A stretch of 6,544 nt of DNA from Ignavibacteriales bacterium (GCA_007280825.1 QYQI01000050.1:1-6544), one strand, 5' to 3'; numbered from the stretch's first letter, positions 1-6,388 are shown. Made by a program: numbers and translations. Notes: generated from the sequence alone by a model not told the origin.

Positions 1-75
1 ATATTAAAATCAGTATCCGAGAAAAATCTTAAAGGTGAATTTGTTTTATTAATTAACAATAGGTCTATGAAATGA
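1..75 (+). CDS. rsmI: C-terminal end of a probable RsmI-type 16S rRNA 2'-O-methyltransferase (partial)
   Basis: The reading frame open from the first base gives 24 residues and then TGA at 73-75. The upstream part lies outside the window. The segment LKGEFVLLINN matches the last beta-strand region of RsmI proteins (for example KGEMVLIVEG in E. coli), where the conserved KGE is followed by a hydrophobic strand. RsmI is a tetrapyrrole-methylase-fold enzyme that 2'-O-methylates C1402 of 16S rRNA in the cytoplasm. This protein would end about ten residues after the KGE motif, without the extra C-terminal domain of the E. coli enzyme. The stop overlaps the next start as ATGA, which supports real coding and translational coupling. 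The identification rests on about a dozen residues and is tentative. That this is the end of some coding region is more certain than its name. Confidence 0.5.
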   Translation: MLKSVSEKNLKGEFVLLINNRSMK

Positions 76-521
76 AAACTCTATATCAAAAAGAAGTTGT
101 TGATGAAATCATCAACAGAATAAATAAACTCTCTCCAGGCACACAAAGACAATGGGGAAAAATGAATGTAGATCAAATGCTGGCACATAATGCAACAACT
201 ATGCAGACAGCAACTGGAGAATTATATTTACCTCAAATACTTATCGGGAAAATGTTAGCTCCGTTTATGAAATCACAAACAACTAATGATAAACCTTTCA
301 GAAAGAATGGTCCTACTAATCCAGTATTTATCAAAAACAACACAGAAGGATTTGAAAAAGAAAAACAAAATCTTTTTAAACTCATAAATCAATTCCATCA
401 AGGTGGAGAAGCAAAGTGTACTGCAAATGCCCATTCATTCTACGGAAAATTATCACCAACCGAGTGGAGCTCATTGATGTACAAACATTTGGATCATCAT
501 TTGAGACAGTTCGGAGTTTGA
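72..521 (+). CDS. DUF1569 family protein (DinB-like four-helix fold)
   Basis: The protein has 149 residues, a normal length for the DUF1569 family, which belongs to the DinB/YfiT-like putative metalloenzyme superfamily. The family hallmarks are visible: WGKMNVDQMLAH at residues 28-39, and the C-terminal block from the FYGKLSP segment (residues 123-129) to the end, including YKHLDHHLRQFGV at 137-149. In DinB-like proteins a metal is held by one His on helix 2 and an HxxxH pair on helix 4. His39 with His139 and His143 fit that arrangement. There is no signal peptide or membrane segment, so it should be cytoplasmic. Its substrate is unknown; related folds include thiol-dependent transferases, but no reaction can be assigned. 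The start at 72 is preceded by a weak AGG (61-63) and overlaps the stop of the upstream gene by four bases, implying coupled translation. Confidence 0.88.
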   Translation: MKTLYQKEVVDEIINRINKLSPGTQRQWGKMNVDQMLAHNATTMQTATGELYLPQILIGKMLAPFMKSQTTNDKPFRKNGPTNPVFIKNNTEGFEKEKQNLFKLINQFHQGGEAKCTANAHSFYGKLSPTEWSSLMYKHLDHHLRQFGV

Positions 522-541
522 TTTTGTAGTTTTTTAAATAT

Positions 542-546
542 AAGGA
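542..546 (+). promoter_or_regulatory. Ribosome binding site of the FGGY kinase gene
   Basis: AAGGA stands six bases before the ATG at 553. It fixes this start and shows that Shine-Dalgarno pairing is probably used in this organism. Confidence 0.6.
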
Positions 547-552
547 TAACTT

Positions 553-2145
553 ATGTCCGAAAAATATGTAATTGCACATGATATGGGTACAAGCGCTGAT
601 AAAGCAATTCTTGTTACAGTAACAGGCAAAATTATTGATTCTGCAAAAAAACATTATCCATTGTATCACCCAAAACCAAATTATGCAGAACAAGATCCGC
701 TTGATTGGTGGGATGCAGTCTGCGAAACAACAAGAGAGGTAATTCAAAAAACTTCGATCGATCCGAAAGATATTGTCGGAATGACTTTTTCAACACAAAC
801 TCAAAATGTTGTTGCGTTGGATAAAGATGGTAACCCGGTTCGCAATGCTATAAGCTGGTTAGATGGAAGAAGTGCCGATATCATTCGGGAAAAGTTTTGG
901 AAGAAACCAAGAGTGATGGGATACAACATCTTCCGGCTTCCTAAATTCTTAATTAAAACTGGAGGAGCGCCGGGTACAACCGGAAAAGATCAGATAGGAA
1001 AAATTTTATGGATGAAATATAATGAGCCGGAATTATTTGCGAAGACCAAAAAATTTATTGATGCAAAAGATTTTATCATTTACAAATTAACCGGAAGTAT
1101 GGTAACATCTGTTGATATTGCAGTAATCTGGTGGTTTCTAGATACAAGAAAAAATAAAAATGTGTGGGATGTAAAACTTTGTAAGTATGCAGAGATTACT
1201 CCCGATCAATTGAGCGAAGTAAAACCAAGTGCAGCCATTGCTGGCTATGTTACAAAAGAAGCATCTGTTAAAACCGGTTTACTGGAAGGAACTCCGATTG
1301 TAAACGGCGCTGGTGATTTGGCATCTGCCGCCTTAGGTTCCGCAGCTATTGATGAAGGTGAACTTCACATCAGCTTAGGAACAAGCGGTTGGGTTGCCGG
1401 GCATTTTTCAAAAAGAAAAATTGATCTTGCACATTATACAGGTTGTATCGGAAGTGCATATCCAGATAAATATTATTTAGGAATGGCACATCAAGAAACT
1501 GCGGGAATATGTCTTGAGTGGTTGAAGAATAAAATTCTTTATCACGAAGAAATACTAAAAGAAGAATGGCATCGTGCAAATCTCTATGAAATAATGGATG
1601 AACTTGCAGTTAAAGCTGGTCCTGGTGCAAACGGGTTGATGTTTACTCCTTGGATGTTTGGCGAAAGATGTCCTCTTGATGATGAACATGTGAGAGCGGG
1701 ATTATACAATGTAAGTCTGGATCATTCAAGAGAACATCTTGTTCGTGCTGTGTTCGAAGGAATTGCATTTAATACTAGATGGGCAATGGAGACGTTGGAA
1801 AATTTATATTCTAAAGTTGAGCAATTAAATATTATTGGCGGCGGTGCCAAGAGCGATATCTGGTGCCAAATTTTTGCAGACATATTAAATAGAAAAATCA
1901 ACCGTGTCTCCGATCCTCAGCAAGCTGGTGCAAGAGGAATCGCTTTGCTTGCAAGCATGACGCTCGGTTATATCCAATCATTCAATGATATTAAAAAACA
2001 TATAAGTATAGATAAAACATTTTATCCTGATCCGACAAAACGTGATTTGTACGATAAACTTTTCGTCAACTTCAAAAACATTTACAAAAACAACAAGCGT
2101 TGGTACAAACGAATGAACAAAAACCGTTCTTCATCTCAATTATAA
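553..2145 (+). CDS. FGGY-family carbohydrate kinase (xylulokinase-like, substrate uncertain)
   Basis: The 530-residue protein has the two-domain actin-like ATPase plan of FGGY kinases, which phosphorylate a sugar or polyol in the cytoplasm. The phosphate-1 loop is HDMGTSADK at residues 9-17, with Asp10. The WxDGR segment is at 102-106. The likely catalytic base is Asp255 in NGAGDLASAALG (251-262). The phosphate-2 loop is ISLGTSGW at 273-280, and the adenosine motif is IIGGGAKSDIWCQIFADIL at 428-446. The segment equivalent to the E. coli XylB motif GQMHG reads TQTQN (81-85), so the xylulose-contacting Met-His pair is replaced by Thr83-Gln84; the name xylulokinase would be unsafe. The last 25 residues form a Lys/Arg-rich tail past the usual fold. 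AAGGA at 542-546 supports the start. No isomerase or sugar transporter gene lies nearby to reveal the substrate, and the next gene begins one base after the stop. Confidence 0.9.
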   Translation: MSEKYVIAHDMGTSADKAILVTVTGKIIDSAKKHYPLYHPKPNYAEQDPLDWWDAVCETTREVIQKTSIDPKDIVGMTFSTQTQNVVALDKDGNPVRNAISWLDGRSADIIREKFWKKPRVMGYNIFRLPKFLIKTGGAPGTTGKDQIGKILWMKYNEPELFAKTKKFIDAKDFIIYKLTGSMVTSVDIAVIWWFLDTRKNKNVWDVKLCKYAEITPDQLSEVKPSAAIAGYVTKEASVKTGLLEGTPIVNGAGDLASAALGSAAIDEGELHISLGTSGWVAGHFSKRKIDLAHYTGCIGSAYPDKYYLGMAHQETAGICLEWLKNKILYHEEILKEEWHRANLYEIMDELAVKAGPGANGLMFTPWMFGERCPLDDEHVRAGLYNVSLDHSREHLVRAVFEGIAFNTRWAMETLENLYSKVEQLNIIGGGAKSDIWCQIFADILNRKINRVSDPQQAGARGIALLASMTLGYIQSFNDIKKHISIDKTFYPDPTKRDLYDKLFVNFKNIYKNNKRWYKRMNKNRSSSQL

Positions 2146-2146
2146 T

Positions 2147-2992
2147 ATGGAAATTAATTTAATAGAATTTTGTGCACCCGGAACAATATTTAAAGAAGAG
2201 ATGATTCCCATCTCTGAAAATGTTCTGCTCAAACTAATCACATTCACTCCGTCTTTAATAAATAATAATCCGGCAGTTGTTTTCATTCCCGGATGGATTT
2301 CTATGATTAAAGGCTGGCAGGAAGTTTTGAAGGAGATGACGAAAGATTTCACGGTTTATTATCTGGAGACGAGAGAAAAAATTTCATCTCAGATAAAAGA
2401 GAATGCCGATTACAGTGTTGAAGAGATAGGTAATGATATAATTCGATTAATTGAGATTTTAAAGCTGCAAAACCGAAAGTATATTTTGTTAGGAAGTTCT
2501 CTGGGGGCAACATCAATATTAAATTGTTGTAAAGATTTACAAGTGAAACCATTTAGTTTAATCCTCATCAGTCCCAATGCAGAATTCCGTATACCGCCGT
2601 GGGGTGTTCTTGTTATAAAATTATTTTATCCTCCTCTCTATAATTTTATTAAACCGTATTTAAAATGGTACATAAAAACTTTTCGGATGAATGTTAAACA
2701 TGATTATGAACAATATGAGAAGTACAGCAGCGTTTTGAATTTTGCAGATCCTTGGAAACTGAAAAAAGCGGCTCTTTCCGTTTACAAATATTCCGTTTGG
2801 AATTTGCTGGATAAAATTGAGTATCCAACTTTAATTCTTGGCGGATCAAAAGATAAACTGCATGAACCGGAAAATTTAAAAAGAATTGTATCATCAATGA
2901 AAAAAGCAACGTATGTTGATATGGGGACCAATAAAGGAACTCATAGCAAAGAAGTTGTTTATGAGATTAGAAAATATCTTGCAAACAGCTGA
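2147..2992 (+). CDS. Alpha/beta hydrolase (serine hydrolase, function unknown)
   Basis: This is a 281-residue alpha/beta-hydrolase-fold protein with a complete catalytic triad in the expected order. The nucleophile elbow is LLGSSLGA with Ser118 (GxSxG at 116-120). The acid is probably Asp236 in LGGSKDK, after strand 6 (YPTLILGG), and the base is His266 in NKGTHSKE. The oxyanion-hole strand is VVFIPGW at 44-50. A hydrophobic, aromatic-rich stretch at about 150-182 forms the cap that sets substrate choice; it could favour a lipid-like or aromatic ester, but this is inference. I see no signal peptide, so it is probably cytoplasmic. The ATG follows the stop of the kinase gene by a single base and has no clear ribosome binding site of its own, so translation probably depends on re-initiation by ribosomes finishing the kinase. 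An esterase, lipase or C-C hydrolase activity is possible. Confidence 0.85.
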   Translation: MEINLIEFCAPGTIFKEEMIPISENVLLKLITFTPSLINNNPAVVFIPGWISMIKGWQEVLKEMTKDFTVYYLETREKISSQIKENADYSVEEIGNDIIRLIEILKLQNRKYILLGSSLGATSILNCCKDLQVKPFSLILISPNAEFRIPPWGVLVIKLFYPPLYNFIKPYLKWYIKTFRMNVKHDYEQYEKYSSVLNFADPWKLKKAALSVYKYSVWNLLDKIEYPTLILGGSKDKLHEPENLKRIVSSMKKATYVDMGTNKGTHSKEVVYEIRKYLANS

Positions 2993-3110
2993 ATCAAAAC
3001 AAAGATTTTAACATGTTAATTAATTTCTCTCAATTCATAACTTGAATCCCTAATCAATTTTTGATAATGTTGCAGCGAAACTAATTTGAAATACTATTTG
3101 TTTAGGAAGA

Positions 3111-3117
3111 AAAGGAG
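3111..3117 (+). promoter_or_regulatory. Strong ribosome binding site of the Nfu gene
   Basis: AAAGGAG lies six bases upstream of the ATG at 3124. It is the best Shine-Dalgarno match in the window and settles the start of this gene. Confidence 0.75.
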
Positions 3118-3123
3118 TTAAAT

Positions 3124-3672
3124 ATGTTACTAGTTCAAGATGTAGATCTTACACCAAATCCGCAAGCGCTTAAGTTTGTTATAAATGAAAAACTGTTAGT
3201 TAAAGAAACGCGCAATTTTAAAACAAAAGAAGAAGCTCAGAATGATCCGCTGGCAAAAGGCATTTTTGAAATTGCCGGAGTTGTTTCTGTTTTTTATATG
3301 GATAAATTTATTACGATCGAAAAAGAAGCTAAAGTTGCCTGGGGACAAATACAGCGTCCGTTTGTTGAGTTCATCAAAAATTTTGATAAGTCGTTGATAC
3401 CGGCAGAAAATGTAAGTACAATAGTAAACAGTGAAGAAGAAACTGCACTTCTTAAAAAAGTAAATGAAATATTAGATCAGCGTGTTCGCCCCGCGCTTGC
3501 AGGAGATGGCGGCGGACTTGAAGTTACCGGGATGGAAGGTTATACACTTAAGATTAAATATCAAGGCGCTTGTGGCAGCTGTCCCAGTTCTATTAGAGGA
3601 ACTTTGGTAGCAATTGAGAATTTATTACGCCGGGAAGTGAATCCTTCCATAGAAGTAGTTTCTGCAGATTAA
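3124..3672 (+). CDS. nfu: Nfu-type iron-sulfur cluster scaffold/carrier protein
   Basis: The 182-residue protein has the two domains of Nfu proteins. Residues 1 to about 88 match the Nfu N-terminal domain, starting with the typical LTPNPQALKFVI (9-20) and continuing through IFEIAGVVSVFYMDKFITIEK. Residues from about 105 to 172 are the NifU-like domain, with RVRPALAGDGGGLEV (120-134) and the cluster-binding CGSC motif, Cys150 and Cys153. Such proteins form dimers that bridge one [4Fe-4S] cluster through the CxxC pairs and hand it to cytoplasmic Fe-S enzymes. All key residues are intact and the length is normal for the family. The gene stands alone after a 131-base gap and ends 24 bases before a strong terminator hairpin, so it is probably its own transcription unit. 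No isc or suf genes are in the window. Confidence 0.93.
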   Translation: MLLVQDVDLTPNPQALKFVINEKLLVKETRNFKTKEEAQNDPLAKGIFEIAGVVSVFYMDKFITIEKEAKVAWGQIQRPFVEFIKNFDKSLIPAENVSTIVNSEEETALLKKVNEILDQRVRPALAGDGGGLEVTGMEGYTLKIKYQGACGSCPSSIRGTLVAIENLLRREVNPSIEVVSAD

Positions 3673-3695
3673 CAGAATTACTTTTCCTTAAAATG

Positions 3696-3728
3696 AAAAA
3701 CCCCGACGAGGTCGGGGTTCTTTGTTTT
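3696..3728. terminator. Bidirectional intrinsic terminator between converging genes
   Basis: A perfect 9-base-pair stem, AACCCCGAC (3699-3707) and GTCGGGGTT (3711-3719), closes a GAG loop. On the plus strand it is followed by a T-rich run (TTCTTTGTTTT). On the minus strand the run AAAAA at 3696-3700 supplies the U tract. It lies 24 bases beyond the stop of the Nfu gene and about 20 bases beyond the stop of the small minus-strand gene, so it can end transcription from both sides. It is GC-rich against an AT-rich background. Confidence 0.9.
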
Positions 3729-3740
3729 AAGCAATAATTT

Positions 3741-3902
3741 TTATTTAAGGGTTGTCACTTTGCTGATATCATCAAGCTTAACAAACTTCTCATGAAATTT
3801 ATAACTGTTACCGCTTTTTACGGTTTTAATAAATTTCACATTTACAACACTTGACTTAACCTTACCTTTCGCTTTATCACCGAAGGACTGTTGCTTTGCC
3901 AT
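3741..3902 (-). CDS. Small Lys-rich conserved-looking protein, 53 residues
   Basis: The minus-strand frame starts at ATG (3902-3900) and ends at TAA (3743-3741). The protein begins MAKQQSFGDK and has 13 Lys, no Arg and no Cys, with only four acidic residues, so it is strongly basic. The first 18 residues look flexible. The rest contains a hydrophobic/basic alternation, VNVKFIKTVKS (20-30), then YKFHEKFVKLDDI (34-46). There is no signal peptide or membrane segment. A GGAG at 3913-3910 stands seven bases before the start, a good TTTG/TAnnTTTG promoter lies upstream, and a terminator lies downstream, so it is a complete and probably well expressed single-gene unit. Size, charge and the pattern VKS...Y.F.E recall the small Bacteroidetes family DUF4295, identified in Flavobacterium as ribosomal protein bL38. 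The similarity is weak by eye, so a ribosomal or nucleic-acid-binding role is only a suggestion. Confidence 0.75.
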   Translation of the reverse strand: MAKQQSFGDKAKGKVKSSVVNVKFIKTVKSGNSYKFHEKFVKLDDISKVTTLK

Positions 3903-3909
3903 GGTTTAT

Positions 3910-3913
3910 CTCC
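3910..3913 (-). promoter_or_regulatory. Ribosome binding site of the 53-residue protein gene
   Basis: On the minus strand GGAG is followed by ATAAACC and then ATG, a seven-base spacing. This supports the start codon of a gene too short to be trusted on length alone. Confidence 0.65.
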
Positions 3914-3927
3914 ATTAATTTTGATGG

Positions 3928-3958
3928 CAAATTTAAGAAAAATCCATTTAACAGCAAA
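3928..3958 (-). promoter_or_regulatory. Bacteroidetes-type promoter for the 53-residue protein gene
   Basis: Read on the minus strand, TTTG (3958-3955), a 19-base spacer and TAAATTTG (3935-3928) match the -33 TTTG and -7 TAnnTTTG elements of the primary sigma factor in Bacteroides and Flavobacterium. Transcription would start a few bases downstream and give a leader of roughly 20 bases that includes the GGAG site. The -7 box lies 25 bases before the start codon. Position, spacing and orientation all agree with the small gene, but no promoter has been measured here. Confidence 0.55.
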
Positions 3959-4050
3959 AGGAAGCCTCTTTAAATTAGATCGAGAAAGTCAGCATTAATT
4001 AATAATGCCAAGTCAGAGGGAGATATGTTTACTTGAATCCCAACCATGCG

Positions 4051-4075
4051 TCCCTCTCATTAGTAAGGGGAGGGA
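4051..4075. repeat. Imperfect palindrome, possible degenerate dispersed intergenic repeat
   Basis: TCCCTCTC (4051-4058) pairs with GGGGAGGGA (4067-4075) through eight base pairs, one of them G-T, around a short AT-rich loop. It is followed by the purine-rich AATAAAAGGAGAGAAGGAG. The composition resembles CCCTCTC...GAGAGGG palindromes that recur in intergenic regions of many bacteria. Only one copy is in the window, so repetition cannot be shown. It lies 20 bases past the stop of the minus-strand protease gene but lacks a following T run in that direction, so it is a poor intrinsic terminator, though it could protect the mRNA end. Confidence 0.35.
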
Positions 4076-4094
4076 ATAAAAGGAGAGAAGGAGT

Positions 4095-6167
4095 TCAACC
4101 AATTTTTGCCAAAATTAAATCCGCTAGAATTCTTCCGCTTTCTTTTAATTCAAAATCAGTCACTTTTGTTTTAGGTACTTCAACTTCTTTTTTATCATCA
4201 ATTTTTAATCCCAAATATTTTGCCCGCTCTTCATCTTTCTTCTTTTTATTAACTTCAGCTTGATCACGCTCCTGTTTACGAATAGATTCGTTTAGCGAAA
4301 GTGTTTTTTTATCTCTGTTTTGGTTAAACTCTTTTATATCATCCAGCATAAAATTGAATTCAATATCATTTTTTATCCTATCGTTATGTTCCTTTTCCAA
4401 AAGAGGAAAATATTTTGATAGATCAGAGTACGGTTTAAACTGTGCAGATTGAATTTGATCCCATGGTAATGCACTCGGTTGTGAACTTTCTCCAAATTCT
4501 TTTGCCGAGAATTGTGAAGGAAAACTAATATCAGGTTTAACGCCGAGAAGTTGGGTGCTGCTGCCTGTTATCCTATAAAATTTTTGTATAGTTATTTTCA
4601 ATTGACCTAATTTTTTATTTGTCATTGGTAATGCCCGGTTAAGGTCAATCATATTTTGAACTGTGCCTTTGCCGTAAGTATTTGATCCAAGAATAAGTCC
4701 TCTGCCGTAATCTTGAATCGCAGCAGCAAAAATTTCTGATGCAGAAGCGCTAAATCTGTTTGTCATAACGGCTAGCGGTCCATCATAAACAATGGAAGGA
4801 TCTGGATCTTGATCAACTTCTACCATGTTTGCGGAGTTCTTAACTTGAACTACAGGTCCGTCTTTGATAAACAAACCAGTTAATTGAATTGCTTCCTGAA
4901 GAGATCCTCCGCCGTTATTTCGAAGATCTAGTATTACTCCGTCAACTTTTTGTTCTTTGAATTTATTGAGGATATTTTTTACATCTCTTGTTGTGCTCTT
5001 ATAATTTGGATCACCTTTTTGCTGAGCTTCAAAGTCGGTATAAAAGGAAGGCAGTTTAATTACGCCCAGCTTAAAACTTTTTCCGCTTTCTTCGATGTTT
5101 AATATTTCATCTTTAGCGGCTTGTTCTTCAAGTTTAATTTTTTCTCTTACAATTTTAATTTCTGTCGGAGGATCGCCCGGTCCATCTTTAGCTTTCATTA
5201 TTTGCAAACGAACAATTGTACCTTTCTTTCCGCGAATCAACTGAATAGCATCATCAACCCGCCATCCAATAATATCAACCATTTCGCCGTCTTCACCTTG
5301 AGCTACGCCGATTATTTTATCTTCTTCATGTAGTAATCCGCTTTTATTAGCCGGACCTCCGGGGACGATACCTGCAACAACAGTGTAATCGTTGTCTTGA
5401 CGTAATGTTGCACCAATTCCTTCTAAAGATAATCTCATTGCAATGTTAAAATTTTCAGAAGCAGCCGGAGAAAAATAATCTGTATGCGGATCGTAAACTT
5501 GTGTAAATGAATTCATGAAAAGTGCAAAGATGTCTTCAGCTTCATATTGCAAAATTATCTTGTGATAATTATGATAACGCTTTAATAATATATCGGAAGT
5601 ACCTTTCCAATCTTTCCCGGATAAAATTAAATTCAGTGCATCATTTTTTATCCGCAATCTCCATAGCTCGTCAAGTTCATCGGGCGTTTTTGCCCAACCC
5701 GATTTTTCTCTATCCGGGGAAAAGGATTCGTTAATACTGAGATCAAATTTATTTTTTAGAAGCGAATCAATGTATTTGATTCTTTCACCTAGCCGTTTTT
5801 TGAATACGTAAAATATTTCATACGCAGAATTGATGTTCCCTTCTTTTAGAAAATCATCAATCTGAAATCTATATTTTTCAAAATTATCTAAGTCGGATTT
5901 AACGAAGTATAATTTATTATTATCAAGTGCATTGATATATTGATCGTAAATAACCGACGATAAAGAGTCATTCAGTTTTTGTTTTTTATAATGATATAGA
6001 GAAAGAAATTGTGTGATTACTTGACTGACACGTTTATATGTTTCATCCGGCAGTATTACTTTGTTTGTATCAATTGAGTGATCTTTTGAGAGAACATCTT
6101 TAGGATTTTGTGCGTAGGAGTTAACCGCGAGCACAAATAACATTAGAATTATAAACAGTTTCTTCAT
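4095..6167 (-). CDS. prc: Tail-specific periplasmic protease Prc (peptidase family S41)
   Basis: This 690-residue protein carries a Sec signal peptide (a hydrophobic run after MKK, probable cleavage after Ala19 in SYA-QN) and no lipobox, so it should act in the periplasm. Residues from about 38 to 235 form the helical N-terminal domain of tail-specific proteases, ending near VYDPHTDYFSP (224-234). The PDZ domain follows at about 242-345, with the ligand-loop region SLEGIGATL (247-255). The S41 catalytic core spans about 365-550, with LDLRNNGGGSL (413-423). By spacing with E. coli Prc, the catalytic dyad is Ser475 in RFSASASEIF and Lys500 in YGKGTVQ, assisted by Asp486 in QDYGR. The C-terminal DUF3340-like region is rich in Lys and Glu, probably coiled coil at about 615-660. 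Such enzymes degrade proteins from nonpolar C-termini, including cell-wall hydrolases and misfolded envelope proteins. The start is preceded by a weak GGGA. All active-site residues are intact. Confidence 0.95.
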   Translation of the reverse strand: MKKLFIILMLFVLAVNSYAQNPKDVLSKDHSIDTNKVILPDETYKRVSQVITQFLSLYHYKKQKLNDSLSSVIYDQYINALDNNKLYFVKSDLDNFEKYRFQIDDFLKEGNINSAYEIFYVFKKRLGERIKYIDSLLKNKFDLSINESFSPDREKSGWAKTPDELDELWRLRIKNDALNLILSGKDWKGTSDILLKRYHNYHKIILQYEAEDIFALFMNSFTQVYDPHTDYFSPAASENFNIAMRLSLEGIGATLRQDNDYTVVAGIVPGGPANKSGLLHEEDKIIGVAQGEDGEMVDIIGWRVDDAIQLIRGKKGTIVRLQIMKAKDGPGDPPTEIKIVREKIKLEEQAAKDEILNIEESGKSFKLGVIKLPSFYTDFEAQQKGDPNYKSTTRDVKNILNKFKEQKVDGVILDLRNNGGGSLQEAIQLTGLFIKDGPVVQVKNSANMVEVDQDPDPSIVYDGPLAVMTNRFSASASEIFAAAIQDYGRGLILGSNTYGKGTVQNMIDLNRALPMTNKKLGQLKITIQKFYRITGSSTQLLGVKPDISFPSQFSAKEFGESSQPSALPWDQIQSAQFKPYSDLSKYFPLLEKEHNDRIKNDIEFNFMLDDIKEFNQNRDKKTLSLNESIRKQERDQAEVNKKKKDEERAKYLGLKIDDKKEVEVPKTKVTDFELKESGRILADLILAKIG

Positions 6168-6388
6168 TTGATTCCCATTTCAGTATTGTTGAATTGTCTT
6201 ACACCAAGATAATAGTTTAGTTTCAAAAAATTGTGATAAATTATTGACACCATTACTTAGAAAACAATATGGATATTGAAAAAATTCGCAAGCATTGATT
6301 AAAAAAAGTGTCTAGGAGAAGAATTATAAGTTACTTTTTAAGTATGATTTGTTTGACCCAACATTAAGAAGTTCTCTCAATTTAATTA
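6168..6388. other. Intergenic region upstream of prc
   Basis: This 221-base AT-rich gap separates the end of the transporter gene from the start of prc, both on the minus strand. It should hold the prc promoter, but I could not find a convincing match on the minus strand to either TTTG/TAnnTTTG or TTGACA/TATAAT. No strong terminator hairpin follows the transporter stop; only a five-base stem (TACTT...AAGTA, near 6333-6345) is present. A short plus-strand frame at 6269-6298 is discussed among the findings. Confidence 0.6.

Noticed and set aside
382..747. Minus-strand open frame of 121 codons across the DUF1569 and kinase genes
   Set aside because: It runs opposite two well supported genes, is rich in Cys, Phe and Ile as antisense translations of AT-rich genes often are, and spans the operon junction without any initiation signal.
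3008..3019. Perfect 12-base palindrome TTAACATGTTAA downstream of the hydrolase gene
   Set aside because: It could be an operator or a weak hairpin, but it is AT-rich, has no loop suited to a terminator and no second copy nearby, so chance is a sufficient explanation.
3070..3097. TTGCAG-N16-TACTAT as a promoter for the Nfu gene
   Set aside because: The spacing is acceptable but only three of six and four of six bases match the sigma-70 consensus, which is easily met by chance in AT-rich sequence. The true promoter probably lies in this 131-base gap but I cannot place it.
3992..4008. Hairpin GCATTA-ATTAA-TAATGC as a terminator of prc
   Set aside because: The stem is only six base pairs, mostly A-T, about 90 bases past the stop codon, and is not followed by a T run on the minus strand.
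4033..4263. Plus-strand open frame of 76 codons antisense to the 3' end of prc
   Set aside because: Most of it lies opposite the intact protease coding sequence, it has low-complexity Ser/Phe-rich composition expected of an antisense frame, and it has no ribosome binding site or recognisable domain.
6244..6273. Plus-strand TTGACA as the -35 box of a promoter
   Set aside because: The hexamer is perfect, but no acceptable -10 box occurs 16 to 18 bases downstream (AATATG, ATATGG or TATGGA), and no intact plus-strand gene follows.
6296..6298. TGA in the short plus-strand frame read as selenocysteine
   Set aside because: The frame closes again 22 codons later with no recognisable protein sequence after the TGA, so recoding would not yield a known or plausible product.
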